From CALOAD01 sp942491415 (GTDB lineage: Bacteria > Cyanobacteriota > Vampirovibrionia > Gastranaerophilales > CALOAD01), in NCBI GenBank assembly GCA_942491415.1, contig CALOAD010000014.1, forward strand, positions 186,001-250,000: a DNA stretch of 64,000 nucleotides, written 5' to 3'. Under the pieces are notes generated by a model that saw only the letters and a program-made list of their open reading frames with translations, ran no database searches and was not told where the DNA came from. Position numbers and translations under genes: made by a program. Shown piece after piece: positions 1 to 9,576 of this stretch (its first letter is position 1; each line of letters starts with the position of its first letter).

Positions 1-273
1 TTCAAGAAAAGAAAGAAGATTTATAAATATTGGCAAATTAAAAATTAAAAAATTCAACTTTAAAAGTTAAACGTAAGGGAACTTAAACAAAAAAAAACCA
101 TCTTTTTATTTATCAACTCCTTAACACTCAAACTCCCCTTACTCCAACCATTCCGGGTGGAGTTTTTATTGTGAAAGATTAATTTTTGAAAATAAAAAAA
201 CGAAATTTCAAAAAACAGGCTTAATAAGTGATACTGTGTAATAAGGAAGAGTTTTTAAAGGTTCAAAAATACT
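1..273. other. Left-edge intergenic region with a terminator-like hairpin
   Basis: All three forward frames close within the first 70 bases, so at most the last few codons of an upstream gene lie here and its identity cannot be told. A hairpin at 141-163 (ACTCC/GGAGT plus ACC/GGT, one bulged A) is followed by five T on the + strand. This fits the terminator of a + strand gene that lies mostly outside the window. Nothing else is recognisable before the first gene. Confidence 0.5.
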
Positions 274-1290
274 TTGAATAAAGTTTCAACAGAATTAAAA
301 AGCAACCAAAAAGTTTATCGAGAGCTATTTTTAAAAGCTCACAATGATTTTTTAAAACAAATAAACTCAATCAAAGCTTATTCAAAATGTCAAAACTGCT
401 TTGAATGTTGCAATGTACGCTATAGCGAATTATCCCCTGTTGAAATATTTGAATTCGCACAAGAAGATGAACCTATTTCAAAAGAATTTATCAAAAATTT
501 TATTCCATATTCAAAAGATAGAGATTTTAAATATTCAAAAAATTCCCAAATTGATGTCAATGAAAATAATGCAAAAGCTTTAAAAACAAATGAAAATTAT
601 GTAGAAAAAATCTTAAAAAATTTTCCTAATGGCGTTTATTTCTATTATTGTAAAAACCTTGATGCTAAAGGTGTTTGCAGTATAGAAGCAAAGCAAACTT
701 ATTTCTGCAAGGGTTTTCCTCAGTCCGTTTCTACTATTTTACCATCCAATTGTAGTTATAAGAATTGGCAACAAGCAGCTTTGGCAAAGATTAATGATGA
801 AATTTCAAAAGATATACTATTAAAGCTAAAAGAAATTGATTTATATCGAGAAAATTTTTCTTGTAAGCAGACAGGAACGTGCTGTAGGCTTGCAAGCTCT
901 GAGTTTTCGTATGAAGAATTAAAACTAAAAGCCCAAAATGGTGATAATTTTGCAGGTCAGTTTACAAGCGTATTTGTTCCCTACGAAAACTTAGAAACAG
1001 CACGCTCCGTATTTCCTGAATTTGTTGATATGGTTTTATCTACGCTAAAGGGCGAAAAGGTGAATTTTTATCATTGTAAATATATTAAAGATGATAACTT
1101 ATGCCCTATCTACGATGAAAGACCTCAGATTTGCAAAGATTTTCCTGATAATCCTTTGTCTATTTTACCGCCCAATTGTGGTTTTTGCGAATGGAAAGAA
1201 GATGTAAACGTAGCTTCAATGCTTTTACATGCCTTGATTGAAATTAGTGGTTTTTATTGCGAAAAAATAAAAAATGCAATGGAAGATTGA
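274..1290 (+). CDS. YkgJ-like CxxCxxCC cluster protein, tandem duplicate
   Basis: A 338-residue protein built from two copies of the Cys-rich YkgJ (UPF0153) zinc/iron-chelating domain. The first half has CQNCFECC at residues 39-46, then a second Cys set ending in an NCSYKNWQ-type motif. The second half repeats the plan with CKQTGTCC at about 197-204 and ends in NCGFCEWKE. The function of the family is unknown; its Cys pattern suggests metal or Fe-S binding, which is inference. The start is TTG at 274, with AAAGG about 12 bases upstream; no better start is visible. It stands alone, followed on the same strand by a TauE-type exporter after 48 bases. Single-domain family members are usually 100-200 residues, so the duplication is the notable feature. 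Confidence 0.8.
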   Translation: MNKVSTELKSNQKVYRELFLKAHNDFLKQINSIKAYSKCQNCFECCNVRYSELSPVEIFEFAQEDEPISKEFIKNFIPYSKDRDFKYSKNSQIDVNENNAKALKTNENYVEKILKNFPNGVYFYYCKNLDAKGVCSIEAKQTYFCKGFPQSVSTILPSNCSYKNWQQAALAKINDEISKDILLKLKEIDLYRENFSCKQTGTCCRLASSEFSYEELKLKAQNGDNFAGQFTSVFVPYENLETARSVFPEFVDMVLSTLKGEKVNFYHCKYIKDDNLCPIYDERPQICKDFPDNPLSILPPNCGFCEWKEDVNVASMLLHALIEISGFYCEKIKNAMED

Positions 1291-1338
1291 TTTTTTTATG
1301 TTAATTTAAAAAAAATCAGACTTAGAGCACTAATATTT

Positions 1339-2106
1339 ATGTTTTTATTTTTAGTTTTTTTAATTGCAGCAATAGCAGGTTTTGGCACCGGTTTACTCGG
1401 TATCGGCGGAGGGCTTATAATATTCCCTTCGTTTTTGTATATTCTTCCTGCATTAGGACATGAAGCTCTTTCAATAAACTATATAACGGGAATTGCAGCC
1501 TTACAAATATTTACGGGCAGTCTGTTTGCTTTTTTAGCACACAAAGGCTCTTCTTTAATTGAGAGAAAAACCCTCCTTTTTATAGGTATTAGCGGTGCAA
1601 TAGGATCTTTGATCGGGAGCGTAGGATCTATCTACATGCCGGAAAAGCTGTTACTTTTGATATATTTAGGTTTACTCGCTGTTTCTTTTTTGACTATGAC
1701 AGTATTTAAACCTAAAGAACTAACAGAATCTAATAACGGAAGTTCAAATTCTATTGTTGTAAATATACTTTGTTTTGGAACAGGGATAATAGCAGGAGCA
1801 TTAGGTCTAGGCGGTGCAGTTTTATACATCCCTATTCTAAGGCATTTTCATAAATTATCGACAAAACTTTGCATAGGCAATGTTACTTTTATTGTATTTT
1901 GCGGATCTATAATGACCTTCACAGGAAAAGCTTTAACAAACCAAATACCTTATGAACTTGCTTTTATTGTTCTTTTAGGAGCATTTGCAGGAGCTAAACT
2001 AGGGGTTGTTGCCAGCAAAAACACTTCTTCAAAAGCGTTAAAAAAAATACTTCTTATGATTATTTTGTTAACCGCTATAAGGGTCTCAATCTCTCTTCTT
2101 AGTTAG
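1339..2106 (+). CDS. TauE/SafE-family sulfite/anion exporter (putative)
   Basis: A 255-residue integral membrane protein with the TauE/SafE (DUF81) pattern: an N-terminal helix with the Gly-rich GFGTGLLGIGGGLIIFPS motif and a second related half with GTGIIAGALGLGGAVLYIP near residue 155. Such proteins are thought to export sulfite, sulfoacetate or related small anions across the inner membrane; the substrate here cannot be told. About eight hydrophobic segments are visible. No strong ribosome binding site precedes the ATG. The stop overlaps the stop of the convergent murJ gene by four bases, so the two genes share their 3' ends and no separate terminator fits between them. Confidence 0.8.
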   Translation: MFLFLVFLIAAIAGFGTGLLGIGGGLIIFPSFLYILPALGHEALSINYITGIAALQIFTGSLFAFLAHKGSSLIERKTLLFIGISGAIGSLIGSVGSIYMPEKLLLLIYLGLLAVSFLTMTVFKPKELTESNNGSSNSIVVNILCFGTGIIAGALGLGGAVLYIPILRHFHKLSTKLCIGNVTFIVFCGSIMTFTGKALTNQIPYELAFIVLLGAFAGAKLGVVASKNTSSKALKKILLMIILLTAIRVSISLLS

Positions 2107-3665
2107 ATTTTGAGTTTTAATTGTCTAAGTTTTGACCTAAACTGTCTTGCCGATTCGATTTTTATTAAAAGCCCAAAAATATAATAAACAAATAATGAGA
2201 CAGTGCCAATAATAAAAAGTTTTATAAAAAGGAAAAAAGTGGTTTGCGGAAGCATCATTATAAGTAAATGATTCAACCCATACGCAAATGAGCCCATAAA
2301 AACGGAGGCTATTGCAATTTTAGTAAGGGGTTTAATTAACTTTCCAAAATTCAAATTAATTTTATCTTTAATCAAAGCACCCAATAAAACAGCATTTATT
2401 AAGGTTACAATAGTTGTAGATAGCGTAATACCACCAACTCCAAAAGGACCGACTAAAATATAATTCATTATTCCTTTTATAAAAATCGAAAAAATAGCGA
2501 TATAAAAAGGTGTTCTCGAGTCATCGAAAGAGTAAAATATCCTAGTTATGGTATCTCGCGCCATATAAGGAATTATTGATAATGATAAAAATATTAAAGC
2601 CTCGCTCACCAATATAGTATCATTTGCATCAAAAGCCCCTCTTTCAAACAACATCCTTACCCCATCTTGGGCAAAAAGAACAATGAAAGCCAAAATAGGA
2701 AACGCAATATACCAAAGCGATGTTAAACCTTGCTCAAAGTATTTTTTCAAAGAATTCCAATCTTGTTTTCCTACAAAAGATGAAAACATAGGGAAAAGAG
2801 GCACTAACATCGCTGTTATCATAATTCCAACAGGGAATTGAAAAATCCTATTAGCATATCCTATTGCCGACCAAGCACCTTCTTCCAAACTGGAGGCAAA
2901 AAACATATCGATATAAATATTTAGTTGTCCAATCGTAGTTCCAAGCATCGCAGGAAAAAGTATTTCACCGATTTTTTTCATTTCAGATGTTTTGAAGTCA
3001 AAATCAAAATTTAAAGCAAAACCCGATCTTAGAAAAATGGGCAATTGTATCAATAACTGAAGCCCGGCACCTATCAACGAAGCCCAAGCAATTAACACAC
3101 CTGTATTATCACCTTTAAAGCCAACCAAAGCAATAATTATAGCTATGCTTAACATACTAGAACTAAGTGAGGTTATGACAAATTCTTTATAAACATTGGC
3201 AATACCGTAAAATATCCCAATAACCCCACCAATAAACAAAATAGGGGACATTATTTTTAAATGAATTGAAGCAATATCTCGTAATTCTTGAACTGCACCC
3301 GATGCAACTATATTTATTATTTCTTCAGAAAAGAAAAACAATAAAACACTAAGAGCTACAAAACCCAATGCCGTTGCTGTTAAAAACGAATAAAGTGTTT
3401 TTTGAACAACCTCAGGTGGTTTTTCTTTAATATTTGGAATCCATTTTGAAAAAGTTGCAACAGTAGCTGTATGAAAAGGTCCACCAAGCCCCCCCAATAA
3501 AATTAAAGAAAGTGCAATGATCTGATATGCATAAAAATACGCATCACTAATAAGTGTAGCGCCATAATATTTAGCAATTACAACATCCCTTGCAAATCCG
3601 AAAATCTTGCAAAAAATAGTTACTATCGCAATCAAACCAGCTGTTTTAAAAAGCCCTTTACTCAT
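2103..3665 (-). CDS. murJ: Lipid II flippase MurJ (MviN)
   Basis: A 520-residue polytopic membrane protein of the MviN/MurJ family in the MOP superfamily, which flips lipid-linked peptidoglycan precursor across the cytoplasmic membrane. The N-terminus (GLIAIVTIFCKIFGFARD) and the repeated helix pattern to residue ~505 match the family, and the length is normal. The start ATG overlaps the last 8 bases of the upstream spoIID-like gene, so the two are translationally coupled and probably co-transcribed. Pairing a flippase with a SpoIID-type peptidoglycan protein supports a cell-wall role. It is convergent with the TauE-type gene. Confidence 0.93.
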   Translation of the reverse strand: MSKGLFKTAGLIAIVTIFCKIFGFARDVVIAKYYGATLISDAYFYAYQIIALSLILLGGLGGPFHTATVATFSKWIPNIKEKPPEVVQKTLYSFLTATALGFVALSVLLFFFSEEIINIVASGAVQELRDIASIHLKIMSPILFIGGVIGIFYGIANVYKEFVITSLSSSMLSIAIIIALVGFKGDNTGVLIAWASLIGAGLQLLIQLPIFLRSGFALNFDFDFKTSEMKKIGEILFPAMLGTTIGQLNIYIDMFFASSLEEGAWSAIGYANRIFQFPVGIMITAMLVPLFPMFSSFVGKQDWNSLKKYFEQGLTSLWYIAFPILAFIVLFAQDGVRMLFERGAFDANDTILVSEALIFLSLSIIPYMARDTITRIFYSFDDSRTPFYIAIFSIFIKGIMNYILVGPFGVGGITLSTTIVTLINAVLLGALIKDKINLNFGKLIKPLTKIAIASVFMGSFAYGLNHLLIMMLPQTTFFLFIKLFIIGTVSLFVYYIFGLLIKIESARQFRSKLRQLKLKI

Positions 3666-5385
3666 TTTTTTCCTTATAAACCTCTACCCACACTTTTAGC
3701 ATTTTTCCTTCTTCATCATCTAATGGCGGAAAATACACGATTTCATTAACCCCTTTTAACACATAAGGAGTTATACCAAGCCTAAATTCAGTTCCGTTTT
3801 CGACAGATTCTTTCAAATCCTCTTTTTTCAAATGAATTGTTTTCGAATTTACCTGAATTTTAAACTCTTCAATATTATCCTCACATTGTATAACAAGCTC
3901 AGCTTGACCGATAGGAGAATTAAAAACTTGCAGCTTTGGTTGTTTATTAACCTTCGAAATCATCAACACGGGCCAAGTTCCTATCGCTGTATTTGAATAA
4001 TAATGCTGCAAAATTTGATCAAAAGTATAGTCATTTTGAGCCATAAATCCTGCTCCGTATTGGCTCATCCCTACTCCATGTCCAAAACCTCCACCTTTTA
4101 TGGTTATTTGGGTAATTTTACCATCCGAGGATTTGCTTAAATCAATAATGATATTTGCACTCGGTAGGCTGATATTATTTTTTTGCAAAACCCTTCTTAT
4201 AACAAGTTCTTTGCTCACAACCCACTTTCCTTTGTCAGAAGTAAGTTCGACAAACATTGCTTTTCCTGAAAGACCTCTTCTTAAAACTTTTATATCTTTT
4301 AAAATTCCAAAATTATCGTTTTTATTGAACTCAGGAGTAATAAAGCCGGTTTTTGAATAGTTGGCAAGTGTTCTATTTAAAACAGACTCAAATTCTTTTA
4401 CAGTCCAAGTCTTTATCCATCTATAATATCTAGAATTTACATCAAAACTTTTTGGATTAGCTTCGTAAAAAGTCCTCACTTTTTCTTCTGTATCTAAATT
4501 CCCAATCTCTTTTAAATCGGGTTTACCCACTAAATAAGGAATCGACTGCGAAGGGAAATTACATGTGCCTGTTTCACTAAAAGCATTTTCATAGCTCTCC
4601 GTAAAACCTCCTGAAGTTGAACAATATAGTGCAGTAATTACATCTCCTTTATACAAAGAAAACAAACCTTTAGTTTGCTCTACAGCTTGACTTGAAAGAG
4701 CTTTTTCGGTATTTGCTCCAAAATATACCTGGCTTTGAACTGAATCACAAAGGTCAAATTGTGGATAATACTTTACTCTTGGTCTAATAGCATAATTTCT
4801 GGCAGCAATAGCTTGTGCTTTTACTGCTTCAAGCCCAAAAGAAACAGGTATTTCATTTGGCACAACACCTTTTAAATAATCTTCTAAAGGCAATACGTTG
4901 ACAACCGAAAATAAATGTTTCCAACCGGGTGCTCTTATTATTTCAAATTCGCCCCTATAAGTAGCTTGCAGCCCTTTGCGCTTTAACCCGATTATTTTCA
5001 ATCTACCATTTTTTGTGGTTATCACCCCTATTGGACCTGTTATATTTTTAGCAATTACGACTGTTCCTTTTGTAACAGTAAATTTAGAGTATTTCATGGA
5101 AAATTTAACTGTTTCATAAGGTTTTAAATTAGCAATTATAGAACCTGAGTTTTTGTCTATAAGTTTATAATCTTGGCTTGAACCAATTGCAATATTTTCA
5201 TATTCAAGTTTTTTAAAATCATTCGAACTTATTCCGACTCTAATTATATTATCAGCCGAAATAAACGGCTCCAAATCTTGAGCTAAAACACAAAGCGCAT
5301 TAAACAGACTGAAAACCACACAAAGAATGAATATTTTTAATTTTATATATTTAAAATATTTTAAATTTTGCACAAAAATTACCAT
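3658..5385 (-). CDS. SpoIID/LytB-domain secreted peptidoglycan protein
   Basis: A 575-residue secreted protein. Residues 1-36 form a long N-terminal segment with a hydrophobic core ending near LCVLAQ, a likely signal peptide. The SpoIID/LytB domain follows: LEDYLKGVVPNEIP and AVKAQAIAARNYA near residues 165-200, a GGGFGHGVGMSQYGA motif near 430-445, and QILQHYY just after. In sporulating Firmicutes SpoIID is a lytic transglycosylase; in cyanobacteria and relatives homologues are general cell-wall proteins, so sporulation is not implied. About 110 C-terminal residues after the domain are unassigned. It overlaps murJ by 8 bases, which suggests a two-gene cell-wall operon. Confidence 0.88.
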   Translation of the reverse strand: MVIFVQNLKYFKYIKLKIFILCVVFSLFNALCVLAQDLEPFISADNIIRVGISSNDFKKLEYENIAIGSSQDYKLIDKNSGSIIANLKPYETVKFSMKYSKFTVTKGTVVIAKNITGPIGVITTKNGRLKIIGLKRKGLQATYRGEFEIIRAPGWKHLFSVVNVLPLEDYLKGVVPNEIPVSFGLEAVKAQAIAARNYAIRPRVKYYPQFDLCDSVQSQVYFGANTEKALSSQAVEQTKGLFSLYKGDVITALYCSTSGGFTESYENAFSETGTCNFPSQSIPYLVGKPDLKEIGNLDTEEKVRTFYEANPKSFDVNSRYYRWIKTWTVKEFESVLNRTLANYSKTGFITPEFNKNDNFGILKDIKVLRRGLSGKAMFVELTSDKGKWVVSKELVIRRVLQKNNISLPSANIIIDLSKSSDGKITQITIKGGGFGHGVGMSQYGAGFMAQNDYTFDQILQHYYSNTAIGTWPVLMISKVNKQPKLQVFNSPIGQAELVIQCEDNIEEFKIQVNSKTIHLKKEDLKESVENGTEFRLGITPYVLKGVNEIVYFPPLDDEEGKMLKVWVEVYKEKNE

Positions 5386-5484
5386 TTAATTTTTCTATAT
5401 AACATTATCTATGAAAATCAAAGGAATACAAAATTTTTAAGCAAAAACTTTTTTTGTTTTTTTTTACTTTCTTGCTTAAGCTCA

Positions 5485-5513
5485 TTGCATTTTATAAAAA
5501 AAAACCATATAAT
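5485..5513 (+). promoter_or_regulatory. Sigma70-type promoter of the pilin gene
   Basis: TTGCAT (5485-5490) and a perfect TATAAT (5508-5513) are separated by 17 bases. This lies about 28 bases upstream of the pilin ATG, whose ribosome binding site AAAGGA is at 5529-5534. Confidence 0.7.
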
Positions 5514-5541
5514 TGTTAAATAAAATTTAAAGGACATTTAA

Positions 5542-6219
5542 ATGAATAAACAATCAGCGTTTACTTTAGCAGAGGTATTAATAACGCTCACCGTAATTGG
5601 TGTAGTGGCAGCATTGTCAATACCTACATTGCTCAGTAGCTCAAATGCCACCGCCGATGTGACTCAACTTAAAAAAACTTATGCGACTTTATCTAATGCA
5701 GTTAAATTGTATGAAGCAGAAAATGGCAGTCTAAAAACAGCTTTTTCAGGAGACGGATCAGATGCAGCTGATGTAGATGCTTTGAATGCTATTGCTCCTT
5801 ATTTAAACATAATCAAAAATTGTGGAAGTGATACGGGTTGTTTTCATGATTCTGCTTTAAAATATTTAGGTGGAACAAATGAAGCTGATAATCTAGATAC
5901 GGAGATGAATGGGAGATTTGGCAAAGCTATATTAGCAGATGGCACAATGCTTAGAGTTGATGATTATTCAGGGGCTTGCTCTGCAAATCAGGGTACCGGT
6001 CCTCTGGAAAATACTTGTGGTGCTTTTATTGTCGATATAAATGGAGCTAAAGGTCCAAATCAACACGGAAGAGACTTCTTTCATTTTGAAGTAACTGAAT
6101 CAGGTGTTTATCCATATGGGGCTTATGATACAAATACTTGTGAAACGAATAGTACAACAATAGCAACAAGTACTGGTTGCACTGCAAAAATACTTGCCGA
6201 GGGTGCTATAAATTATTAA
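5542..6219 (+). CDS. Type IV pilin-like protein (prepilin N-methylation signal)
   Basis: A 225-residue prepilin. The leader is MNKQSA, with predicted cleavage after Ala6, then mature FTLAEVLITLTVIGVVAAL, with Glu at +5 and a 20-residue hydrophobic helix: the classic type III signal handled by a PilD-type peptidase. The globular part has Cys pairs (NCGSDTGC near 93-100, later single Cys) and a conserved DDYSGAC...CGAFIVDINGAKGPN block that resembles minor pilins and pseudopilins of this lineage. AAAGGA gives good spacing to the ATG. It stands alone with its own promoter; no pilus assembly genes are nearby. The last nine codons are mirrored by a relic at 10829-10858. Confidence 0.85.
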   Translation: MNKQSAFTLAEVLITLTVIGVVAALSIPTLLSSSNATADVTQLKKTYATLSNAVKLYEAENGSLKTAFSGDGSDAADVDALNAIAPYLNIIKNCGSDTGCFHDSALKYLGGTNEADNLDTEMNGRFGKAILADGTMLRVDDYSGACSANQGTGPLENTCGAFIVDINGAKGPNQHGRDFFHFEVTESGVYPYGAYDTNTCETNSTTIATSTGCTAKILAEGAINY

Positions 6220-6378
6220 CAAATTTGAGTTAATAATTTCCTTCCAATGAAAAATTTTATTGCTTAATTTTTTTAATCTTATGATTTGAATTAAGTAATA
6301 TAAAAGATTTGGAATTTAAAGAGTTTTTGGGTAAAATTAAAAGTAGGTAGGGAAATATTATTTAAAAAGGTTTTATAA

Positions 6379-7173
6379 ATGAAAATAGTCGTTTGTGTAA
6401 AACAAGTTCCTGATACAGCTGACATAAGATGGACAGACAAAGGAACAATGATAAGAGAGGGTGTAGAAAGTATTTTAAACCCCTTTGACGGATATGCGCT
6501 TGAAACAGCAATAAGAATAAAAGAAGCAAACCCCGGAAGTACTCTCACTGCTGTCACAATGGGACCTCCTCAAGCTTCTGAGATTTTAAGAAAAGCCATT
6601 GCTGCAGGTGCCGATGATGGAATTTTAGTTAGTGACAGAAAATTTGCAGGAGCTGACACTCAAGCTACCAGCAGAACTCTAGCAGCAGCTATAAAAGAAA
6701 AAGTCGGAGAATATGATCTTATAATTTGTGGACAATATGCCATTGATGGTGATACAGCTCAGACAGGACCAAGTATTGCCGAGCATTTGAAAATAGCTCA
6801 AATTACATACGTAAAAGAAGTTGAATCATCTTCTAATGAAGCCATTGTTGTAAAAAGAGAAGTAGAAGAAGGTATTCAAAAAATAGAATTAAAACTACCG
6901 GGCGTTATTTGCATGTTAAAGTGCGATTATGAACCCAGAAAACCTCTTATAAGAGGTTACATGAAAGCAAGTAGAGCTCAAATTCCTTCTTATGGAATGG
7001 AAGATCTTGGTCTTTCTTTAGACCAAGTCGGATTTAAAGGATCCCCTACTTATGTTTCAAAATCTTTCAGACCCGAGCTAAGAGAAGCCGGTGAAATGAT
7101 AGAAGAGCAAGATACAAAACAAGCAGTAACTGTTCTATTAGAAAAACTAAAAGAAAAAAATATTCTTGTATAA
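6379..7173 (+). CDS. etfB: Electron transfer flavoprotein beta subunit (FixA/EtfB)
   Basis: A 264-residue EtfB/FixA subunit. It begins MKIVVCVKQVPDTADIRW, followed by INPFD-like NPFDGYALE, AVTMGPPQA and the family signature region CGQYAIDGDTAQTGP near residues 116-130, which binds AMP or FAD. Together with EtfA it forms a soluble heterodimer that carries electrons; in bifurcating Etf the beta-subunit FAD splits electrons from NADH. AGG-type ribosome binding sequence AAAAAGG precedes the ATG. etfA follows after 21 bases. The quinone-reductase side (FixC, FixX) is encoded 26 kb away at 32.7-34.3 kb. Confidence 0.93.
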   Translation: MKIVVCVKQVPDTADIRWTDKGTMIREGVESILNPFDGYALETAIRIKEANPGSTLTAVTMGPPQASEILRKAIAAGADDGILVSDRKFAGADTQATSRTLAAAIKEKVGEYDLIICGQYAIDGDTAQTGPSIAEHLKIAQITYVKEVESSSNEAIVVKREVEEGIQKIELKLPGVICMLKCDYEPRKPLIRGYMKASRAQIPSYGMEDLGLSLDQVGFKGSPTYVSKSFRPELREAGEMIEEQDTKQAVTVLLEKLKEKNILV

Positions 7174-7194
7174 AATTTTTCGGAGAAAACAACA

Positions 7195-8214
7195 ATGAGT
7201 GAATATAAAGGTATATGTGTAGTTGCAGAAGTAACAAGCGAGAACAAGCTCGCAGGAGTTACTCTGGAACTGATAGGCAAAGCAAATGAACTTGCTCAAA
7301 GTCTTGAAGAAAAAGATGTCTCAGTACTCTTAATGACCGGACCTAAAGACGTATCACACCTTATAAAAGAAATAGCAGAAGCAGGAGCCAAAAAGGTTTT
7401 TCTTGTTCAAAACGAAATGTTATCTCAGTATTCAACTGAGGCTTATTCTCATGCAGCGTGTACTGCCGTAAACGTAAAAAAACCCGCAATGGTTCTGGTA
7501 GGCGCAACTACTACAGGTAGAGATATTGCTCCCAGAATGTCTTCAAGGCTAGATACAGGATTGACGGCAGATTGTACCGTTTTGGATATTAACGAAAAAG
7601 GTCAATTGGCAGCTACAAGACCTACGTTTGGCGGAAATTTAATGGCAACAATTTTATGTAAAAATTTCCCTCAAATGGCTACAGTCAGACCAAAAGTTTT
7701 CCCAAAGCCTGATGCAAATCCTGATAATCAAGTTATTGTAGAAAATATTGATGTTGATTTTAGTTCAGTAGAATTAAAAACCAAATTATTAGAATTTATA
7801 AAAAGCCATGAGGATAATTCGGCAGGAATTGATGAAGCCGATATTATTGTCGCAGGTGGTAAAGGAATGAGAGGCGTTGAAGGATTTAAAATGCTTGAAG
7901 AACTTGCCTCTTTACTAGGTGGTGCAGTGGGAGCTACCCGTGCAGCAGTCGATTCCGGATGGAGAAACCATAGCGAGCAAGTTGGACAAACAGGAAAAAC
8001 CGTTACGCCTAAAATCTATATAGCGTGCGCTATTTCAGGAGCTATTCAACACATTGCCGGAATGAGCTCTTCTGATGTAATTATTGCCATTAATAAAGAT
8101 TCCAGTGCTCCAATTTTTAAAATTGCAGATTATGGAATAGTGGGTGATGTCTTTGAGGTTGTACCTGCCCTCATTGAAACCCTCAAAGAATCAAAATTAA
8201 CAGTTACAGTATAA
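7195..8214 (+). CDS. etfA: Electron transfer flavoprotein alpha subunit (FixB/EtfA)
   Basis: A 339-residue EtfA/FixB subunit. The N-terminal domain (residues ~1-190) includes the GATTTGRDIAPRMSSRLDTG motif; the C-terminal FAD domain carries ADIIVAGGKGMRG near 218-230, GGAVGATRAAVDSGW, QVGQTGKTV and the terminal HIAGMSSSDVIIAINKD. These are the usual FAD contacts. It partners EtfB, encoded 21 bases upstream, in what looks like a two-gene operon closed by a strong intrinsic terminator at 8226-8258. Length is standard. Confidence 0.93.
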   Translation: MSEYKGICVVAEVTSENKLAGVTLELIGKANELAQSLEEKDVSVLLMTGPKDVSHLIKEIAEAGAKKVFLVQNEMLSQYSTEAYSHAACTAVNVKKPAMVLVGATTTGRDIAPRMSSRLDTGLTADCTVLDINEKGQLAATRPTFGGNLMATILCKNFPQMATVRPKVFPKPDANPDNQVIVENIDVDFSSVELKTKLLEFIKSHEDNSAGIDEADIIVAGGKGMRGVEGFKMLEELASLLGGAVGATRAAVDSGWRNHSEQVGQTGKTVTPKIYIACAISGAIQHIAGMSSSDVIIAINKDSSAPIFKIADYGIVGDVFEVVPALIETLKESKLTVTV

Positions 8215-8225
8215 ATAAATAATTC

Positions 8226-8258
8226 AAAAAGAAATACCTGATAAGGGTATTTCTTTTT
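8226..8258 (+). terminator. Intrinsic terminator of etfBA
   Basis: A 13-bp stem (8226-8238 with 8246-8258, AAGAAATACC/GGTATTTCTT core) has a 7-base loop and runs into eight or more T, right behind the etfA stop. Confidence 0.85.
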
Positions 8259-8496
8259 TTTATGCTTGTATTTCAATAAGAGTATGATTAAAAAGATTGT
8301 TTTTTCGGAAAACAAAAAGCCCCACAATAGTGAGGCATAAAATTTAGTATTACGGAGTTTATAGAGGAGTTTTACATGTGCAATAAAACTTGAAACCAAA
8401 AAAGTTTGATAGCATGTGAATAAATATTAAGCTCTATTTTATAAAAAACAATCATAACAATTTTGATAATCCTTGATAATAAAGAGAAAGGCAGCC

Positions 8497-9576
8497 ATGA
8501 CACAAAATTTAAAACAAAAAACAAAAAAGTTTTATCCTGTATTTATTTTATTAGCGTTTTTATTTTTTCTGTTAGTTGGTATTAGTAGTGCATTTTCTGC
8601 TGAAGAAATCCAAAAAAATGAATATAACAAGAAAAAAGACCTTCGAATTGTTCATATATCAGATACTCATATTGAAACAAGCCCTAAAAATGTCAGACAG
8701 CGTTTATATGCAAATGCTGAAGAACTACTTCAAGACGCCGTTAAACAAATCAATCAAATGAAAAATATTGATATAGTTTTATTTTCAGGAGATGTTGTAA
8801 ATAAGCCTACTCCTCAGAATTATTTTTTATTCACAAAAATTGCAAACGGTTTAAATTATTTCTGGCTAAACGCTGTTGGCAATCACGACACAAGTGCCTT
8901 AAGAGAATTTGATAAAGAAAAATATTTGTTCTTTATGAACTCACATAACCGTCTATATAATTTTAAAAATAATTATTTTAGCTATAAACCTAAAAAAGGT
9001 TACGCTATAATCTCGCTGGATGGTGGTATTGATGATAGAATTTCTGCAAACGGCTATTTTTCAAGAGAACAACTTGAATGGCTGGATGTAAAGCTTAAAA
9101 AACTGAAAAAAAATAAGGTTATTATACTTCAACACTTTCCTGTCGTTGAGCCTTTTAGAAGCGTAAGCCACGTTACTTTAAACACAAAAGAATACAATGC
9201 AGTTATAAACAAACATAAAAACGTTATAGCCATTTTATCGGGGCATTATCATTGTGCAAAAATCACCGAAAAAGATGGTATTTTGCATGTTTCAACTCCA
9301 GCATTGGTTGAATATCCAAACGCATTTAGAGTAATTACTTTCAAAAAAATCAAGGATAAAAAGGGCAAAGGGGTTGAGATAAAATTAGAATTAGTGGAAA
9401 CCGGACTAAAAGAACTTAGAGAAAAAAGCAAATCTTTATCTGATTTTCACGTTTTAGCGGATGGAAAACCTTCGGACAGAAATACTACAGTGGTTATTTA
9501 TGATAAGAAAAAACCACTAATAGATTTGGAAGAGTCTGAAGAAGATGAAACTCAAGAGGAAGAAAAAGAAGATTAA
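8497..9576 (+). CDS. Membrane-anchored calcineurin-like metallophosphoesterase
   Basis: A 359-residue protein with one N-terminal hydrophobic segment (residues ~12-33, ending ISSAFSAEE), so it is exported or anchored outside the cytoplasmic membrane. The calcineurin-like dimetal site is complete: D56-x-H58 in SDTHIE, GDVVN, GNHD, LQHFP and GHYHC. The family hydrolyses phosphomono- or diesters; the substrate is unknown. An upstream TTG at 8473 would add eight residues, but AGAAAGG at 8485-8491 sits properly before the ATG at 8497. The C-terminal ~30 residues are highly acidic (repeated EE/ED). Its stop overlaps that of the convergent glycosyltransferase gene by four bases. Confidence 0.87.
   Translation: MTQNLKQKTKKFYPVFILLAFLFFLLVGISSAFSAEEIQKNEYNKKKDLRIVHISDTHIETSPKNVRQRLYANAEELLQDAVKQINQMKNIDIVLFSGDVVNKPTPQNYFLFTKIANGLNYFWLNAVGNHDTSALREFDKEKYLFFMNSHNRLYNFKNNYFSYKPKKGYAIISLDGGIDDRISANGYFSREQLEWLDVKLKKLKKNKVIILQHFPVVEPFRSVSHVTLNTKEYNAVINKHKNVIAILSGHYHCAKITEKDGILHVSTPALVEYPNAFRVITFKKIKDKKGKGVEIKLELVETGLKELREKSKSLSDFHVLADGKPSDRNTTVVIYDKKKPLIDLEESEEDETQEEEKED

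Noticed and set aside
3658..5385. Sporulation gene (SpoIID)
   Set aside because: SpoIID/LytB domains are common in non-sporulating cyanobacteria and relatives; no other sporulation gene is near.
8308..8337. Hairpin GCC-CAC/GTG-GGC as a riboswitch
   Set aside because: Short, with a mismatch, and no expression platform or consensus. Left unassigned.
8361..8394. Tiny open frame after a GAGGAG site (MCNKT)
   Set aside because: The site is good but only five codons follow. It could be a leader, but nothing else supports it.
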